From contig JAPWDM010000047.1 of the NCBI GenBank assembly GCA_035578155.1, forward strand, positions 1,674,001 through 1,738,000: DNA of 64,000 nt, in the 5' to 3' direction. Positions 9,082 to 20,029 of the stretch are shown here, piece after piece. How positions within the stretch are numbered: position 1 is the stretch's first letter; every line of letters starts with the position of its first letter. The notes under the pieces were generated by a model. That model saw only the letters and a program-made list of their open reading frames with translations. It made no database searches and was not told the origin of the DNA. The translations under genes were made by a program, and so were the position numbers. Source of the DNA: Brachynemurus nebulosus. Taxonomy: Eukaryota; Arthropoda; Insecta; Neuroptera; Myrmeleontidae.

Positions 9082-9540
9082 GGTTAGGGTATTCCCTACA
9101 TTTTTGACTTGGTAGTTCGTTTAAAATGACGCAATTAAGGTAAGCGCGTATTGGGGTTAAGGTTTGCACGTACAGTACGCTTCAAAAAGTGATCGGATAC
9201 CTTTTTGGTCAGGGGGGCCCGCACTTTTGACACGGCAGTGAACTAAAAATTTAAGTATAGTACGGCGTCAAAAGTTTGGGGCCACTCCTGGGTTAGGGTA
9301 TTCCCCACATTTTTTGACGTGATAGTTCGTTTAAGATGACGTAATTAAGGCAAGCGCGTGTTGGGGTCAAGGTTTGCACGTACAGTACGCTTCAAAAAGT
9401 GATCGAATACCTTTTTGGCCAGGGGTGTCCACACTTTTGACACGGTAGTGTACCAAAAATTTAAGTACAGCACGGTGTCAAAAGTTTGGGGCCACCTCCG
9501 AGTTAGGGTAACCCCACATTTTTGACGCGGTAGTGTACCC
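9082..9540 (+). repeat. 209-bp tandem repeat next to the palindrome
   Basis: The motif GTTAGGGTA starts units near 9082, 9291 and 9501, giving a 209-210 bp period over about 2.2 units. Each unit holds a TTTTTGAC(N)GGTAGT-like motif and a GTTTGCACGTACAGTACGC motif. The first unit overlaps the outer end of the right arm, so the array probably belongs to the element's terminus. Confidence 0.85.
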
Positions 9541-9561
9541 CTTCTATCAAATTGTAACCTA

Positions 9562-9612
9562 AAATTCAGTCTGCGCATGCGTCGTGTACTTAAATTCAGT
9601 CTGCGCATGCGT
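9562..9612. repeat. Two direct 21-bp repeats containing TGCGCATGCG
   Basis: The 21-bp repeat occurs at 9562-9582 and 9592-9612, exactly 30 bases apart. The core TGCGCATGCG matches the palindromic site of NRF-1/Ewg-family factors. It is CpG-containing in an AT-rich setting. Regulatory use is speculative. Confidence 0.6.
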
Positions 9613-9869
9613 TAGGTTTGCATTCAAAAACTATGGCGGGTAATAACTAAATTGTGGTGACGCATAATGGGTTAACATAAATTAATTTCGTTGCTGGTGA
9701 TGACTCATGTGTTTGGAATTTCAAGGCCAACAGTAAGAGCGAGTGTTGTGGTCAAATGTCAACAACAAATTTTAAATACATGTACTCAGTACGTGCCGGG
9801 TCAAAGGTTAAGGTTTGCACATCGATACAGTTTGATGACTCATCAGTTAGGAATGTCTAGTACCGTAAA

Positions 9870-10185
9870 GTTACACGATTTCAAACATTGGCAAAAGGGT
9901 TCAAGTTGCTTAGTTTTGCGGTGCTCCAGCTCTGTCATAGCCTATCTACTGGCGTACGCTATAACGATTCATAAAAGTCAAGGTTTAAGTCTGGATAGTG
10001 CCCTTTTAGATATTGGCTCATCAATATTCGCATGTGCTCAGGCATAGGTTGCACTATCCAGAGTAAGACATCTCCAAGGTGTTCACTTAATAAATTTTGA
10101 CCCGAGTCAGATTAAAGCACAATAAAGTGCAATAGCAGAGTACAATAGGCTTAGATCTTTGTATCGAAGAGATTTAAACAAAATT
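9870..10185 (+). pseudogene. PIF1-type DNA helicase, C-terminal fragment, decayed
   Basis: The frame through 9691-10047 and beyond encodes the C-terminal helicase motifs: an AITIHKSQGLSLDSALLD segment at about 9958-10011, then DIGSSIFAC, an in-frame TAG at 10045-10047, VALSRVR, an INFDPSQIKA segment, a second stop, and EYNRLR. These are motifs V and VI of the PIF1/RecD-like family found in insect Helitrons and stand-alone PIF1 genes. The N-terminal ATPase part (Walker A and B) is not recognisable upstream, so this is a truncated and nonsense-mutated relic. Confidence 0.8.
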
Positions 10186-10425
10186 ATCCTTAAAAAGAAC
10201 AAAATTCAAAAAATTCCGGACAGAGAGTAGATTTTGCGACCAAATTTTATCGCTGTTCAAATACCAAATGAATCCTATAGTAAAAGATCCAGTCAAAAAC
10301 GAAAAAATAAAACTAAATCAGACTGCAAATCGAAAAAAAAAGAAATAAGTACTGCTTGCTTGCTATCCTACTATCTAAATTGAACCAGTTTGTATTAAAC
10401 TATATTTCCTACAAAAAGTCGTGAA

Positions 10426-10869
10426 ATCCCACCAAAAACATAAATGTGAAAAATGGGCAAGTTCTAATATGTATTGTGTTAGCCTGAAAAAGAATTGAAA
10501 TCAAAATAAACTGTCAAGTTCCAAACATATTTTTCGTGCAAAATCGGAATAAGATAAATTGTTTTAAAAAATATACATCAAGCTTTTTTAAGGTAAATAA
10601 TAGAAATTTTTCATTAGAACTTGGGGAGTTTTTAACACCAAGTAATACATGATAAATGAATAAAAACTCGCCATGTTCTAATGAAAAATTTCTATTATTT
10701 ACCTTAAAAAAGTTTGATGTATATTTTTTAAAACAATTTATCTTATTCCGATTTTGCACGAAAAATATGTTTGGAACTTGACAGTTTATTTTGATTTCAA
10801 TTCTTTTTCAGGCTAACACAATACATATTAGAACTTGCCCATTTTTCACATTTATGTTTTTGGTGGGAT
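10426..10869. mobile_element. 444-bp foldback (palindromic) element
   Basis: Positions 10426-10634 and 10661-10869 are reverse complements with few mismatches (coordinates sum to 21295), separated by a 26-bp loop. No ORF of interest. No clear target duplication flanks it, so its superfamily is undetermined. It lies about 240 bases downstream of the helicase relic. Confidence 0.85.
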
Positions 10870-11249
10870 AATGATTTATACATATAAAATCAGAGGTGAT
10901 ATTTTATAAGCTGATATTTTATGAAAGCGCCATTTTCTTTTTTTAAAATCGAAAGACGAAATCGTATGTGTATAAACCCGCAAATATCATTAAACGATTT
11001 TTATTTCGATTTTCATCCAATCAAAATCGTGTGTATAAACGCTCCCTTAAAATCGTAAACAGAAAATTCGGCATAATTAATTAATTATGAATTCCCAAAT
11101 GGCGTGATTAATTTTAATGTTCTTCCCAAACTATTTACTATCAAATAACGTAAAATAAAATATTTTTTGCTTTCATGATCTGCTAACTATACGCTAAAAA
11201 GACTAACTAATTACTCACTAATTATAATGTCCAAAATAAAAAAAGGCTT

Positions 11250-12223
11250 AGGTTTAATTGAGCAGCAAAATAAATAAGATTTGATCAGCAAGAAAGGCTA
11301 ATTGAGCAGCAAAACTTGAGCAGCAGAATAAATAAATACGGTCAGCTTTAAATGTATATATGGTCAGCTAGTAAACTATTTGAGCGTCAAATAATATGGT
11401 TCAGCTAAAAAAATTAAGGAGCAGCAAATATGGTTCAGGATTTAAAATTTTTTTGAGCTGCAATTTAGTTATTTAAAGTAGGTATCTAAAATATACATAA
11501 GTCTTTTTAAAGTTTTTAAAACCTGAAATATGAAAGGATATGAAATAAACTTTTGATTTTCGGCACTTGTTCCATGTGTAATGTCAGTTTCCATATTGAA
11601 AAACAGTTTTCCACACACGTATGTATGTAGTTTCAAATTTCACAAATTTATTTTAAAATTTGTTTATTTGGTTTAAATTAGAATAATATGCTGGTCACTT
11701 AGCAATTAATGTTATGGACTTTTTTTTGAAACTCTAAAGGCAAATTTTCCATAGGCATGCAAGCACTGTGTAATGGTTTATTATGGTTATACAGAAATAA
11801 AGTAAACCTACCAAATGTTATTTTCAATTCAATTGTTAGAAACTGATTTACTTATTGTTAGTATTTATTATTAAAAACGATGAATTTATTTATTATTGGC
11901 ATTTAGTAATAAAAACAAAGTATCTATTGTTAAAACTAAAAACGTTACAAAGGAATAAAATAAAAACACTCCCGCCAACAATTAATACAAAATTCGACAA
12001 GTGTGTGACGATGATTGCAAGCGTGTGTAAACGAAGCAAGGTCAGTTCAAGGTCAAAAGCTGATTTTTACTGTAATTTTTAATTTCCATTTGTGCTGTAA
12101 CTTTTTTAATTTCGCAGTAGGTACAGACAGGCTGTAGACCTGCGCAGTATTTGTAGCCAGGATGTAGACGTGCGCAGTAGGTTTAGGTAGGATGTAAACA
12201 TACACAGTAAGTAAAGTTGGTAG
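11250..12223. repeat. Left arm of a palindromic element, interrupted by a LINE
   Basis: Contains a degenerate array of GAGCAGCAAA/GTCAGC motifs (11255-11460), an AGGTCA-containing segment (12036-12056) and about three 29-30 bp units with GCGCAGTAGG and GGATGTAGAC (12110-12212). All recur inverted in 18093-18860. The stretch 11460-12030 is AT-rich without a credible gene. The LINE at 12224 splits the arm; its innermost part resumes at 17976-18058. Confidence 0.75.
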
Positions 12224-12448
12224 GAAAAAAAATGTCGGATAGTGTACAAAGTGACAGTTTGTTAATTAAAAATCTCAATTATAAAAACTAGCAGTTACTA
12301 TAAAATTACAAGAAATAGCGGAAAGAAATTACAAAACGTTCGATCATACAGCGAAAGTGACTAACAATAAAACCAATAGTAAAAAAAAAAATACGATAAT
12401 AAAAGTGATAAATTATTTTAATAACCTCAATTTACAAAGAAAAACAAA

Positions 12449-12467
12449 CCACCCGCAAAGCGGGTGG
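12449..12467 (+). promoter_or_regulatory. GC hairpin in the LINE 5' UTR
   Basis: CCACCCGC-AAA-GCGGGTGG is a perfect 8-bp GC stem with an AAA loop in an otherwise very AT-rich leader, 92 bases upstream of the ORF1 start. It could affect translation or RNA processing. Confidence 0.6.
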
Positions 12468-12559
12468 CTCAGTGCCATCTGCTTAAAAAACAGTACATTT
12501 AAAAAAAACTTCTAAATTACCGATAAAAAATATTATAATCAAAAATAACCAGAATTAAT

Positions 12560-13907
12560 ATGTCTCAACTAAACACCACCATGGCTACCACCAGTAACCA
12601 AAATTACACCAACATCAACGAAAATCGTGATCACACATACTCAACAGCATTAACCTCAAATAACAACAATCAACACACAACCAGCTATACATACCCAAAT
12701 AAAAACCAAGCAATATTGTTCGATGCGCTAGAAAATATCCCACTGGAAACTTACATAACCAAAATATCGGAACAAGTAAACCCACAACAAATCCAATTCG
12801 CCAGCCCACTATCAAACCGTCGAATCTGCATTTACTTTAAAAGCAAAAACATTGCTGACGACTACATTATAAACCATAAATCAATTACCATTAACAACGA
12901 AATACTGAAAGCAAGGAAATTGGTAGTACCAGCAACAAAACTTATCTTAAGTAGAGTATGCCCATCAATCCCAAACATCATCATAGAAAGAGAACTTCAT
13001 CGATTGGGGATAAATATGGTATCACGAATCGTACTATTGAAAATAAGCACACAAATCCCAGCACTACAACACATATACAGTTTCCGAAGGCAGGTATACG
13101 TCACCCTCAAAGAAAACCAAATACTACCAGAAACAATGACAATTAACTTTGAAGGAGATAACTACAAAATCCTACTCATTACAGAAGACCCACAGGGGAA
13201 AAAAAGGTAAACCTGAAACAAACATAACAGAGACAAACGACACTACCCCCACCCAAAATGAAATCATACAACCAACACCAAACAATATCACCATCACTAC
13301 CGTTATAAAACCAATAGACAACAACCTAATACCCACTCCTAAATTAATAAATCAAACCGAACAAGAAACCAACACACATAATAATTCAGAAGAAACATAC
13401 AAGACGCCAAATCCAAGCACATCACAAAAGAGACCACCTCCAGAAACATCCGACACTACCTCATCCCCTACCAAACAGAAAACACAAAATCCCACTGATA
13501 CTAGCGACACAGAAAGAAACTTTGAAAAACCGAAAAAACCGAAATCTAAAAAAACCAAAACTCTTCAAGAAAAAATTGACATAGAACACGCCCTAAGAAC
13601 CACCAAAGAAATAATAGAAAATAATCAAGAGAAATACATCTTCGATTACCAAACATTCACAACATATATACGTGAAGCACTGAACACCACTCATCAACTA
13701 GAATTAGCCCGAACCTATACGGAAGACATTCCAGAACTAATTAAAATGATACAAAACATCAAGCCATACATAAAGAATTCTCAACTCAAAGCTAGATGTA
13801 CCAGAATAATAAACATAAGCAAAGAAACAATACTCGAAGATCACGACACATCCCATACTAACATGTCACTATCACAAGAATCGGACTCTGACCATACAAA
13901 TACATAA
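12560..13907 (+). pseudogene. LINE ORF1 (Gag-like RNA-binding protein), one frameshift
   Basis: The ATG at 12560 opens a frame ending at 13210 (216 aa); the +1 frame carries on to 13907. The break coincides with a G4A7 run at about 13195-13206, so a single indel in the homopolymer is the simplest cause. Residues of about 50-210 show a pattern of strands and helices compatible with an RRM-like fold. The second half is Thr/Pro/Lys-rich with a basic stretch (KPKKPKSKK) and a helical C-terminus. No CCHC zinc knuckle is visible, which is unusual for I-like elements, most of which have them. Confidence 0.75.
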
Positions 13908-14171
13908 TCCAGTAAATAAATAATATCAATTAAAAAGACTCAATAATATAAACAATACCAACAAACAACCGATTATCTAACAACAACACATATACATAAC
14001 TAATAATATAATTAATAATAATAAATAAAACAAAACTAAAAACTACAATATTAAAAATAAATAAATAAAATAAAAAACAAACAAAATTTATAAAATATTT
14101 CACACCTGTTATCACAACATTAAAAAGTTGTTACAAAACTTTTAATTGTTAAAATATTATAAATTAATAAA

Positions 14172-17100
14172 ATGGATCATAATAATGAACTAAGCATTAT
14201 TCAATGGAATATAAACGGCTACTACCGAAGACTCGAAGACATTAAACTAATATTGCATCAAATAAATCCAATAGTCTTCTGTGTACAAGAAACCCATCTA
14301 ACTGAAAAAAATCACCCCAAAATCAAAAACTACAAAATGTATCGTAAAGATCGACAACAGACACAACAAGCCAGTGGCGGGACAGCAATTTTTATAAAAG
14401 ACAATATCTACTCGGAAAAATTAACAATACAAACCAATTTAGAAGCAGTAGCAGCCAAAATACACACCCCAGAACAAATCACAATATGCAATATTTATCT
14501 ACCGCCAAACATCAACATCGAAATAGAAGAGCTATATGACTTAATGCAACAATTACCAACACCGATAATACTAGTAGGTGATTTCAATGGCCACAACACA
14601 ATATGGGGATCCCATCACACGAATTTTCGAGGCCGAAAAATTAAAAAATTTATAATGGACACCAACCTAGTTCTACTAAATGACTGCAACAAACCTACAC
14701 ACATTACAGCTAGCACAGGCGGATTTTCAAATATAGACCTGTCACTGTGCACACCACAACTAACCACAACGATAACATGGGACACACTGAACTATACATA
14801 CAGCTCTGATCACATACCAATCATCATAAAAATAAAAAATACTACCTACCAACAAACACCAACAGCAGTTAGATGGAAACTAAAAACAGCCAACTGGGAA
14901 AAATTTAAAACAATGACAGACATGACTTCCCCACTAAATCCAAACTCGGATCAAACAATTGATGAAACGGTAACAAAACTAACTAATCATCTGATAAACG
15001 CAGCCGTACAATCAATAGAAAGAACAAAACCCACAATCCATAGACCTCCCGTGTATTGGTGGAACGAACAATGCCAAAAAACGATCAAAGAAAGTAAAAG
15101 AGCATACAATAAATACAAGAAACATAGAACGCTAGAAAATCTCATAAACTTTAAAAAATTGAGGGCATTAGCAAAAAAGACAATCAAAACCAGCAAAAAA
15201 GAATCTTGGCAAGAATACATCGGAAAAATGACCAACAATACCACAACAAACGAAATTTGGACAAAACTAAAGAACATAAAGGGAGAAAAAAGAACATTTA
15301 GCATTCCGGCCTTAATCAAATATACAGAAATAATTACTGAGAAAACTAAAATAACAAACATCCTAGCAGAAACAATCATACACAACTCCTCTGACGAAAA
15401 CTATGATAAAACCTTCCTACAAAAACGACAGCAAACCAACCAACCAGACCCAAACCAACAGACACAAATACAACCACCAAACAACACATTAAACGTACCA
15501 ATAGGGGAAACGGAATACTTACAAGCACTCTCTAGCACAAGAAACACCAGTCCTGGTCCTGATTCCATACCGTACATATTCCTACAGAACATGTCCAATA
15601 ATGCAAAAATCTCCCTTTTAAACATATACAACCATATATTCAAAACAGGAAAGTACCCAGAACAATGGCTAGAAACAATAATATTACCAATCCTCAAACC
15701 AGAAAAAGATCCGACAGACCCAAACAGCTACCGACCTATAACATTAATCTGCACTATGGCCAAACTATTAGAAAAAATAATTAACAAACGACTCCAGTGG
15801 TTTTTGGAAGTAAACCAACTCATATCACCTACACAAACTGGATTCAGACAAGACAGATCAACAATAGACGCATTAACCAACTTAACAACAAATATACAGG
15901 ACGCTATGAATCATAAACAACACTTGATTGCAATCTTCTTTGATATTGAAAAAGCCTTTGACATGACATACAGACCTTTAATCACAGAAAAACTGACAAA
16001 ATGGAATATAACTGGTCCTATGTACCTTTTTATTGAAAATTTTCTATCAAAACGATCGTTTAAAGTTTACGCCAACAACACATACTCTGCCACCAAAAAA
16101 ACAACCAACGGCATTCCACAAGGCTCACCTTTAAGTGTAACATTGTTCTTAATAGCCATCAACGACGTGACTAACTCAATCAAAAAACCAGTCAAAACAT
16201 GCATGTTCGCAGACGACCTGGTAGTATTCTGTAGAGGAAACGAACTTAAAAATACCCAAAAAATACTACAAAGAAACGTTAATTCTTTGCAAAACTGGAG
16301 CAACAGCACAGGTTTCAAACTCTCACTACAAAAAACGAAAGCCATTCTATTTACAAGATCAAAAACACAGACAAATCCACCCGAAATAATACTTAACAAC
16401 CACCTAATTACGTTCGTAGAAAAAATAAAATATTTAGGATTAATAATCGACAAAAAATTAAACTGGAAAGATCACATCGACAACGTCAAGACCAGAACAA
16501 CAAAATATTTAAACTTAATCAAAACAATAAATCATTACGAATGGGGCGCAGACCAACAAACACTTCTCAAAATATACCGAACCCTAATAAGAACAAAAAT
16601 AGACTATGGTTCAATCATCTACGCATCGGCAAAATCAACAACATTAAAGAAACTAGACGTAATACAGAACACAGGAATAAGATTACCATTAAACGCATTT
16701 CGTACCACACAAATAGATAGTCTACTGTGTGAAGCCGGTGAAATACCACTGAGTATGCGCTAACATTAAAAATATGGTGTCAAAGTCCTATCTAATCCTA
16801 ATAATCTCAACTACCAATATATAATAAAACCACAACCAGAAAACCATTCAACCCTCAGTAAAAGATTTCACCAAATACCAAACAAAATTGGACTGAATAC
16901 TAACAACATACTTCCGCTAACCACTCACAAAATTCCACCCTGGCAACTAATTATTCCTTGCATCAATACTGAATTAACATCACTGGATAAAACAACCACA
17001 AACCCCAAAACGTACCAAACAATATTTAATAGTATAATAAGCGAATACGAAAATCACATCCAAATTTATACCGATGCATCCAAAACAGAAGAAGGACTTA

Positions 17101-17861
17101 CAGGAGCAGCCTACATCATACAGAACGACAAAAAACAATTCCAACTCACCAAAACTGCATCAGTGTACACAGGCGAACTATTGGCTATACTAAAAGCAAT
17201 AAAACACATTAAGAAAAGACCCGAAAACAACTTCTTATTAATTACAGATTCACACAGTAGTATACAGGCCATACAAAACACATACAATAAAAATACAATC
17301 GTACAAAAGATACAGCAAGAACTAACAATACTACAACAACACAATAAAAAAATTGAAATTGTATGGACTCCATTCCACCAAGGAATACAGGGTAACGAAT
17401 CAGCTGACAAAGCTGCCAAAGAAGCCTCTACAAACCCACAAGCATGTATGTATCACAAAAATACACATACTGATGTAATACAACAGGGGAAAAAGTTGCT
17501 ACTAAAGGAATGGCAAACAAACTGGGACAATACTGACCATATATTCAACACTATTAAACCCTCCATAAAACCATGGCCACCAAACACACATCCCAAGAAA
17601 CACCAGACAATCATGACTCGACTTCGACTAGGACATACAAACTACACGCACAGACATAGACTCATGCACGAAGAACCTCCACAATGTACACAGTGTCAAA
17701 CAACCATAACAGTATCACATATAATACTCGACTGCCCAAAATATGACGAAAAAAGAAAAACTCACAATATACCAAACAATCTACCAGAAGCCTTACACCC
17801 GGATAATACAAGCAACATAATCAAATACATAAAAGACATTCATCTATTCAAACATATTTAA
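14172..17861 (+). pseudogene. LINE ORF2: APE endonuclease, reverse transcriptase, RNase H; interrupted by two stops
   Basis: One frame runs from the ATG at 14172 to 17861 (about 1,230 codons) but contains in-frame TAA codons at 16761 and 16767. The local sequence between suggests two small compensating indels, since the family-like reading continues in the original frame from 16779. Domains in order: endonuclease (IIQWNINGY start, QETHL, VGDFNGH, SDHIPI, residues 6-220); RT (PGPDSIP, FFDIEKAFD, GIPQGSPLS, FADD at about residues 460-750); RNase H (YTDAS, GELL, TDSHSS, GNESADKAAKEA, from about 17060 to 17440); and a C-terminal CxxCx7Hx4C zinc-like motif near 17690-17740. Confidence 0.9.
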
Positions 17862-17986
17862 CCAATACAAAAAAAAAAAAATTAATGTTAAACACAATAT
17901 TATGTAATATTACAATGGTGTTAATGGCCCTGGCAGCCGATGCACCTAAAAAGAAAATAAAAAAAAAAAAAAAAAAAAGTTGGTAG

Positions 17987-18860
17987 AAATAAAGTTGAAG
18001 GAAAAATAAAAAAATGAAATATTTTAAAATTACCTCATAAAATTATAACCTTGAAACATATCAGACGAGTGAGTTAATAATCTATCAAGTTCAATATTTT
18101 AAGGTTACAATTTTGTGAGGTAAATTTGAAATATTTCATTTTTTGTATTCTTCCTTCAACTTCATTTTACCTACTTCACTTACTATGCGTGTCTACATCC
18201 TAGCTACACCTACTGCGTACATCTACATCTTGTCTGCAACTATTGCACACGTCAAAACTAAAAAATTACAGCACAAATCTAAATTAAAAATTACAGTAAA
18301 AATCAACTCTTGACCTAGAACTGACCTTGACCACTGACCTTTAAATCACGATCAAGGTCATATCCGAATACATAATTTGCCGCTCTTTCCATTTCCACGG
18401 TCAAAAGAAAGAATTGCCCTTTAAAAAACTGACTTGGTCTTGATCCCTGACCTTGATCTCAAAGTCAGGATCGTCTTCGGTAGCGGCGTTAAAAATACTG
18501 ACTCACATGTACCCCACCATTTAGCCCAAAAATGATTTCCGGCTGAGATTTTTGACCATTTATTTAAAAAAAAAAATTTAAACAAATCGGTCAATTTGTC
18601 ACTCTAATTTTTTTTTGCTGCTTAATAATTTTTTTGCTGCTCAATTATTCTTTTTGCTGCTCAACTATCCTTTTTGCTGCTCAATTATCTTTTTTGCTGT
18701 TCAATATTTGTTCTTTAGCATGCCAAATCGTATTATTATGCTGATCATATTTTGCTGCCAAAATAATTTTCTCGCTGATAAAATATTTTTTTAGCTGATA
18801 AATTTTGCTGCTCAATAAATTAAATTGCTGCTCAAATAATTTATTCCCATAAAAAAATTA
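17987..18860. repeat. Centre and right arm of the LINE-split palindrome
   Basis: 17987-18058 and 18093-18165 form the palindrome tip (both with ATGAAATATTT and ACCTCA segments or their complements), centred near 18076. Outward, 18165-18250 mirrors the GCGCAGTAGG units, 18255-18310 mirrors 12036-12105, and 18600-18850 holds the inverted GCTGCTCAA array. The two arms are much more diverged than those of the 9-kb palindrome. Confidence 0.75.
18309..18456. promoter_or_regulatory. Cluster of nuclear-receptor-type half-sites
   Basis: TGACCT/AGGTCA hexamers recur; three are extended TCAAGGTCA nonamers (18322-18330, 18352-18360, 18448-18456, either strand), and one lies in the opposite arm at 12047-12055. 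TCAAGGTCA is the classic monomer site of FTZ-F1/ERR-type receptors. Whether they act as such is untested. Confidence 0.5.
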
Positions 18861-18919
18861 TATTCCTAAATTTTCCCAAATCATTCCCAATCGAATAAAT
18901 ATATTTCCAATTAAAAAGA

Positions 18920-19319
18920 AATTTTTAGACTGCTAACTATATAGCAGTCCATATTACTCATATTTTACTATACATAGTTTTGAATATGATTTTCGCTAAC
19001 GGATACTTTTTAATTAACTTATTAATTACTCAATAACTAGCTAGTCACAAAACTTGTGAATGGTGTCAGAAACATTCATAAACGTTTTACAAACGATTAG
19101 AATGGCTCAAAGTTTTTTAAATAATTGTTAAAAATTGTAATTAATAAATAAAGAAGTAAAGTGAATTCAAAATTGAAAATAGTTCTATATAGTGCCAACA
19201 GATGTCGCAGCGTTGGATGTAATTTCGTAATTTTTATTATTTTTCTTGGAAAATACGTTGTCACAAACGTTTTAATTGATATATTAAGAATTTACAAACG
19301 ATTTCCGATCGACTGAGTA
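18920..19319 (+). repeat. Satellite unit of about 370 bp (first copy, before the TIR insertion)
   Basis: First of about 4.5 units of a satellite whose other units lie at 21885-23190. Each unit contains GGCTAACGGA, an AACTTGTGAATGGTGTC motif, CAAAGTTTTTTAAATAA and ACGTTGTCACAAACG. This copy is split from the rest by the 19320-21884 insertion. Confidence 0.9.
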
Positions 19320-20029
19320 CAGTCGAATACCCGTTATAAGACTAGTCTAGGGGACGTAGGGGAAATTTTTCTCAGAATTTTAATGTCCTCACTACCGCGC
19401 ACTTAATTTTGTCGCTCGACTACTCCTTATAAGACTATTTCATTTAACATTAGTCATTAGTCATTACATTCCTATACTCAGTTTCTAAATTTATCAATAG
19501 TGGCCGGACACTATAGTGTACTATAAATCATCCTGTCAAAAAATTGAATGTTCCCCAGTAGCGCAAAAACAAGTATGAGGGGTTAAAAAATGATACTTTC
19601 AGTGAAGTGTATCACACCTTATTAACATATTAATTTTCAACAAAACAGTAGTCCAATACTGGCTAGATGCCTAGATGTTAGTTGCAACTAATAATTAATA
19701 ACCAATGACAAAAATATTTTTTTTTTGCAACTAATGACTGAAAAATTCAACTATTGTATGAAGTTTATTGAAATTATCGTAGAAGCAAAGTAGTAGGAAA
19801 ATATTTTATCTTCTGATTATTTATTGAACATAAAAACGTAATAAACCAACATGAGTAGCAATATAAAAAATCACAACTATAAGTTTAAAATAATTGGATA
19901 CTATTTGCAATCTGTTTTTGATCGAAAGATTTTGATAACGAAAAGTAAGTAGAATAGCAAATGTTATATATTTGAAAGAATACTTCCTTTCCTTATATCA
20001 TCCATTTTGGAAATATCGTTATTTTCGAT

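Larger units (their letters stand above)
1..9092. mobile_element. Giant palindromic virus-like DNA element with gene-bearing inverted repeats
   Basis: Positions 1-3265 recur as the reverse complement at 5877-9092. Paired coordinates sum to 9093 in the outer part, 9096 further in and 9142 nearest the centre, so the arms differ by a few indels, the largest in the GTG-rich tract, plus scattered substitutions. The unique centre (3266-5876) holds two further ORFs on the minus strand. No transposase, integrase, DNA polymerase, capsid or ATPase gene is visible. Known superfamilies with long TIRs include Polintons and foldback elements, but none can be assigned. The left arm runs to base 1, so the element may extend beyond the window and its target duplication cannot be read. 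The small-protein content resembles accessory genes of virus-like elements in insect genomes; that link is my inference. Confidence 0.85.
5877..9092 (-). repeat. Right arm of the giant inverted repeat
   Basis: Reverse complement of 1-3265. It begins at the ATTGGTCAATATG motif and ends at the GGGTTAGGGTAT motif, which continues directly into a tandem repeat. The interval 7570-8975 contains no credible gene and mirrors the AT-rich outer part of the left arm. Confidence 0.9.
12224..17975 (+). mobile_element. Full-length non-LTR retrotransposon (APE-RT-RNaseH, I-like group)
   Basis: The target duplication AAAGTTGGTAG occurs at 12213-12223 and 17976-17986. Removing the element rejoins a palindrome arm whose uninterrupted counterpart is at about 18140-18180, confirming both ends. 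Structure: 5' UTR of about 336 bases, ORF1, a 264-base spacer, ORF2, a short 3' UTR and an A-rich tail (about 17951-17978). The RNase H domain after the RT places it in or near the I/R1/LOA groups. ORF1 has one frameshift and ORF2 one local lesion, so this copy is probably inactive. Confidence 0.93.

Noticed and set aside
9082..9540. GGTTAGGGTA as insect telomere repeat
   Set aside because: Only one TTAGGG-like hexamer per 209-bp unit; not a (TTAGG)n array.
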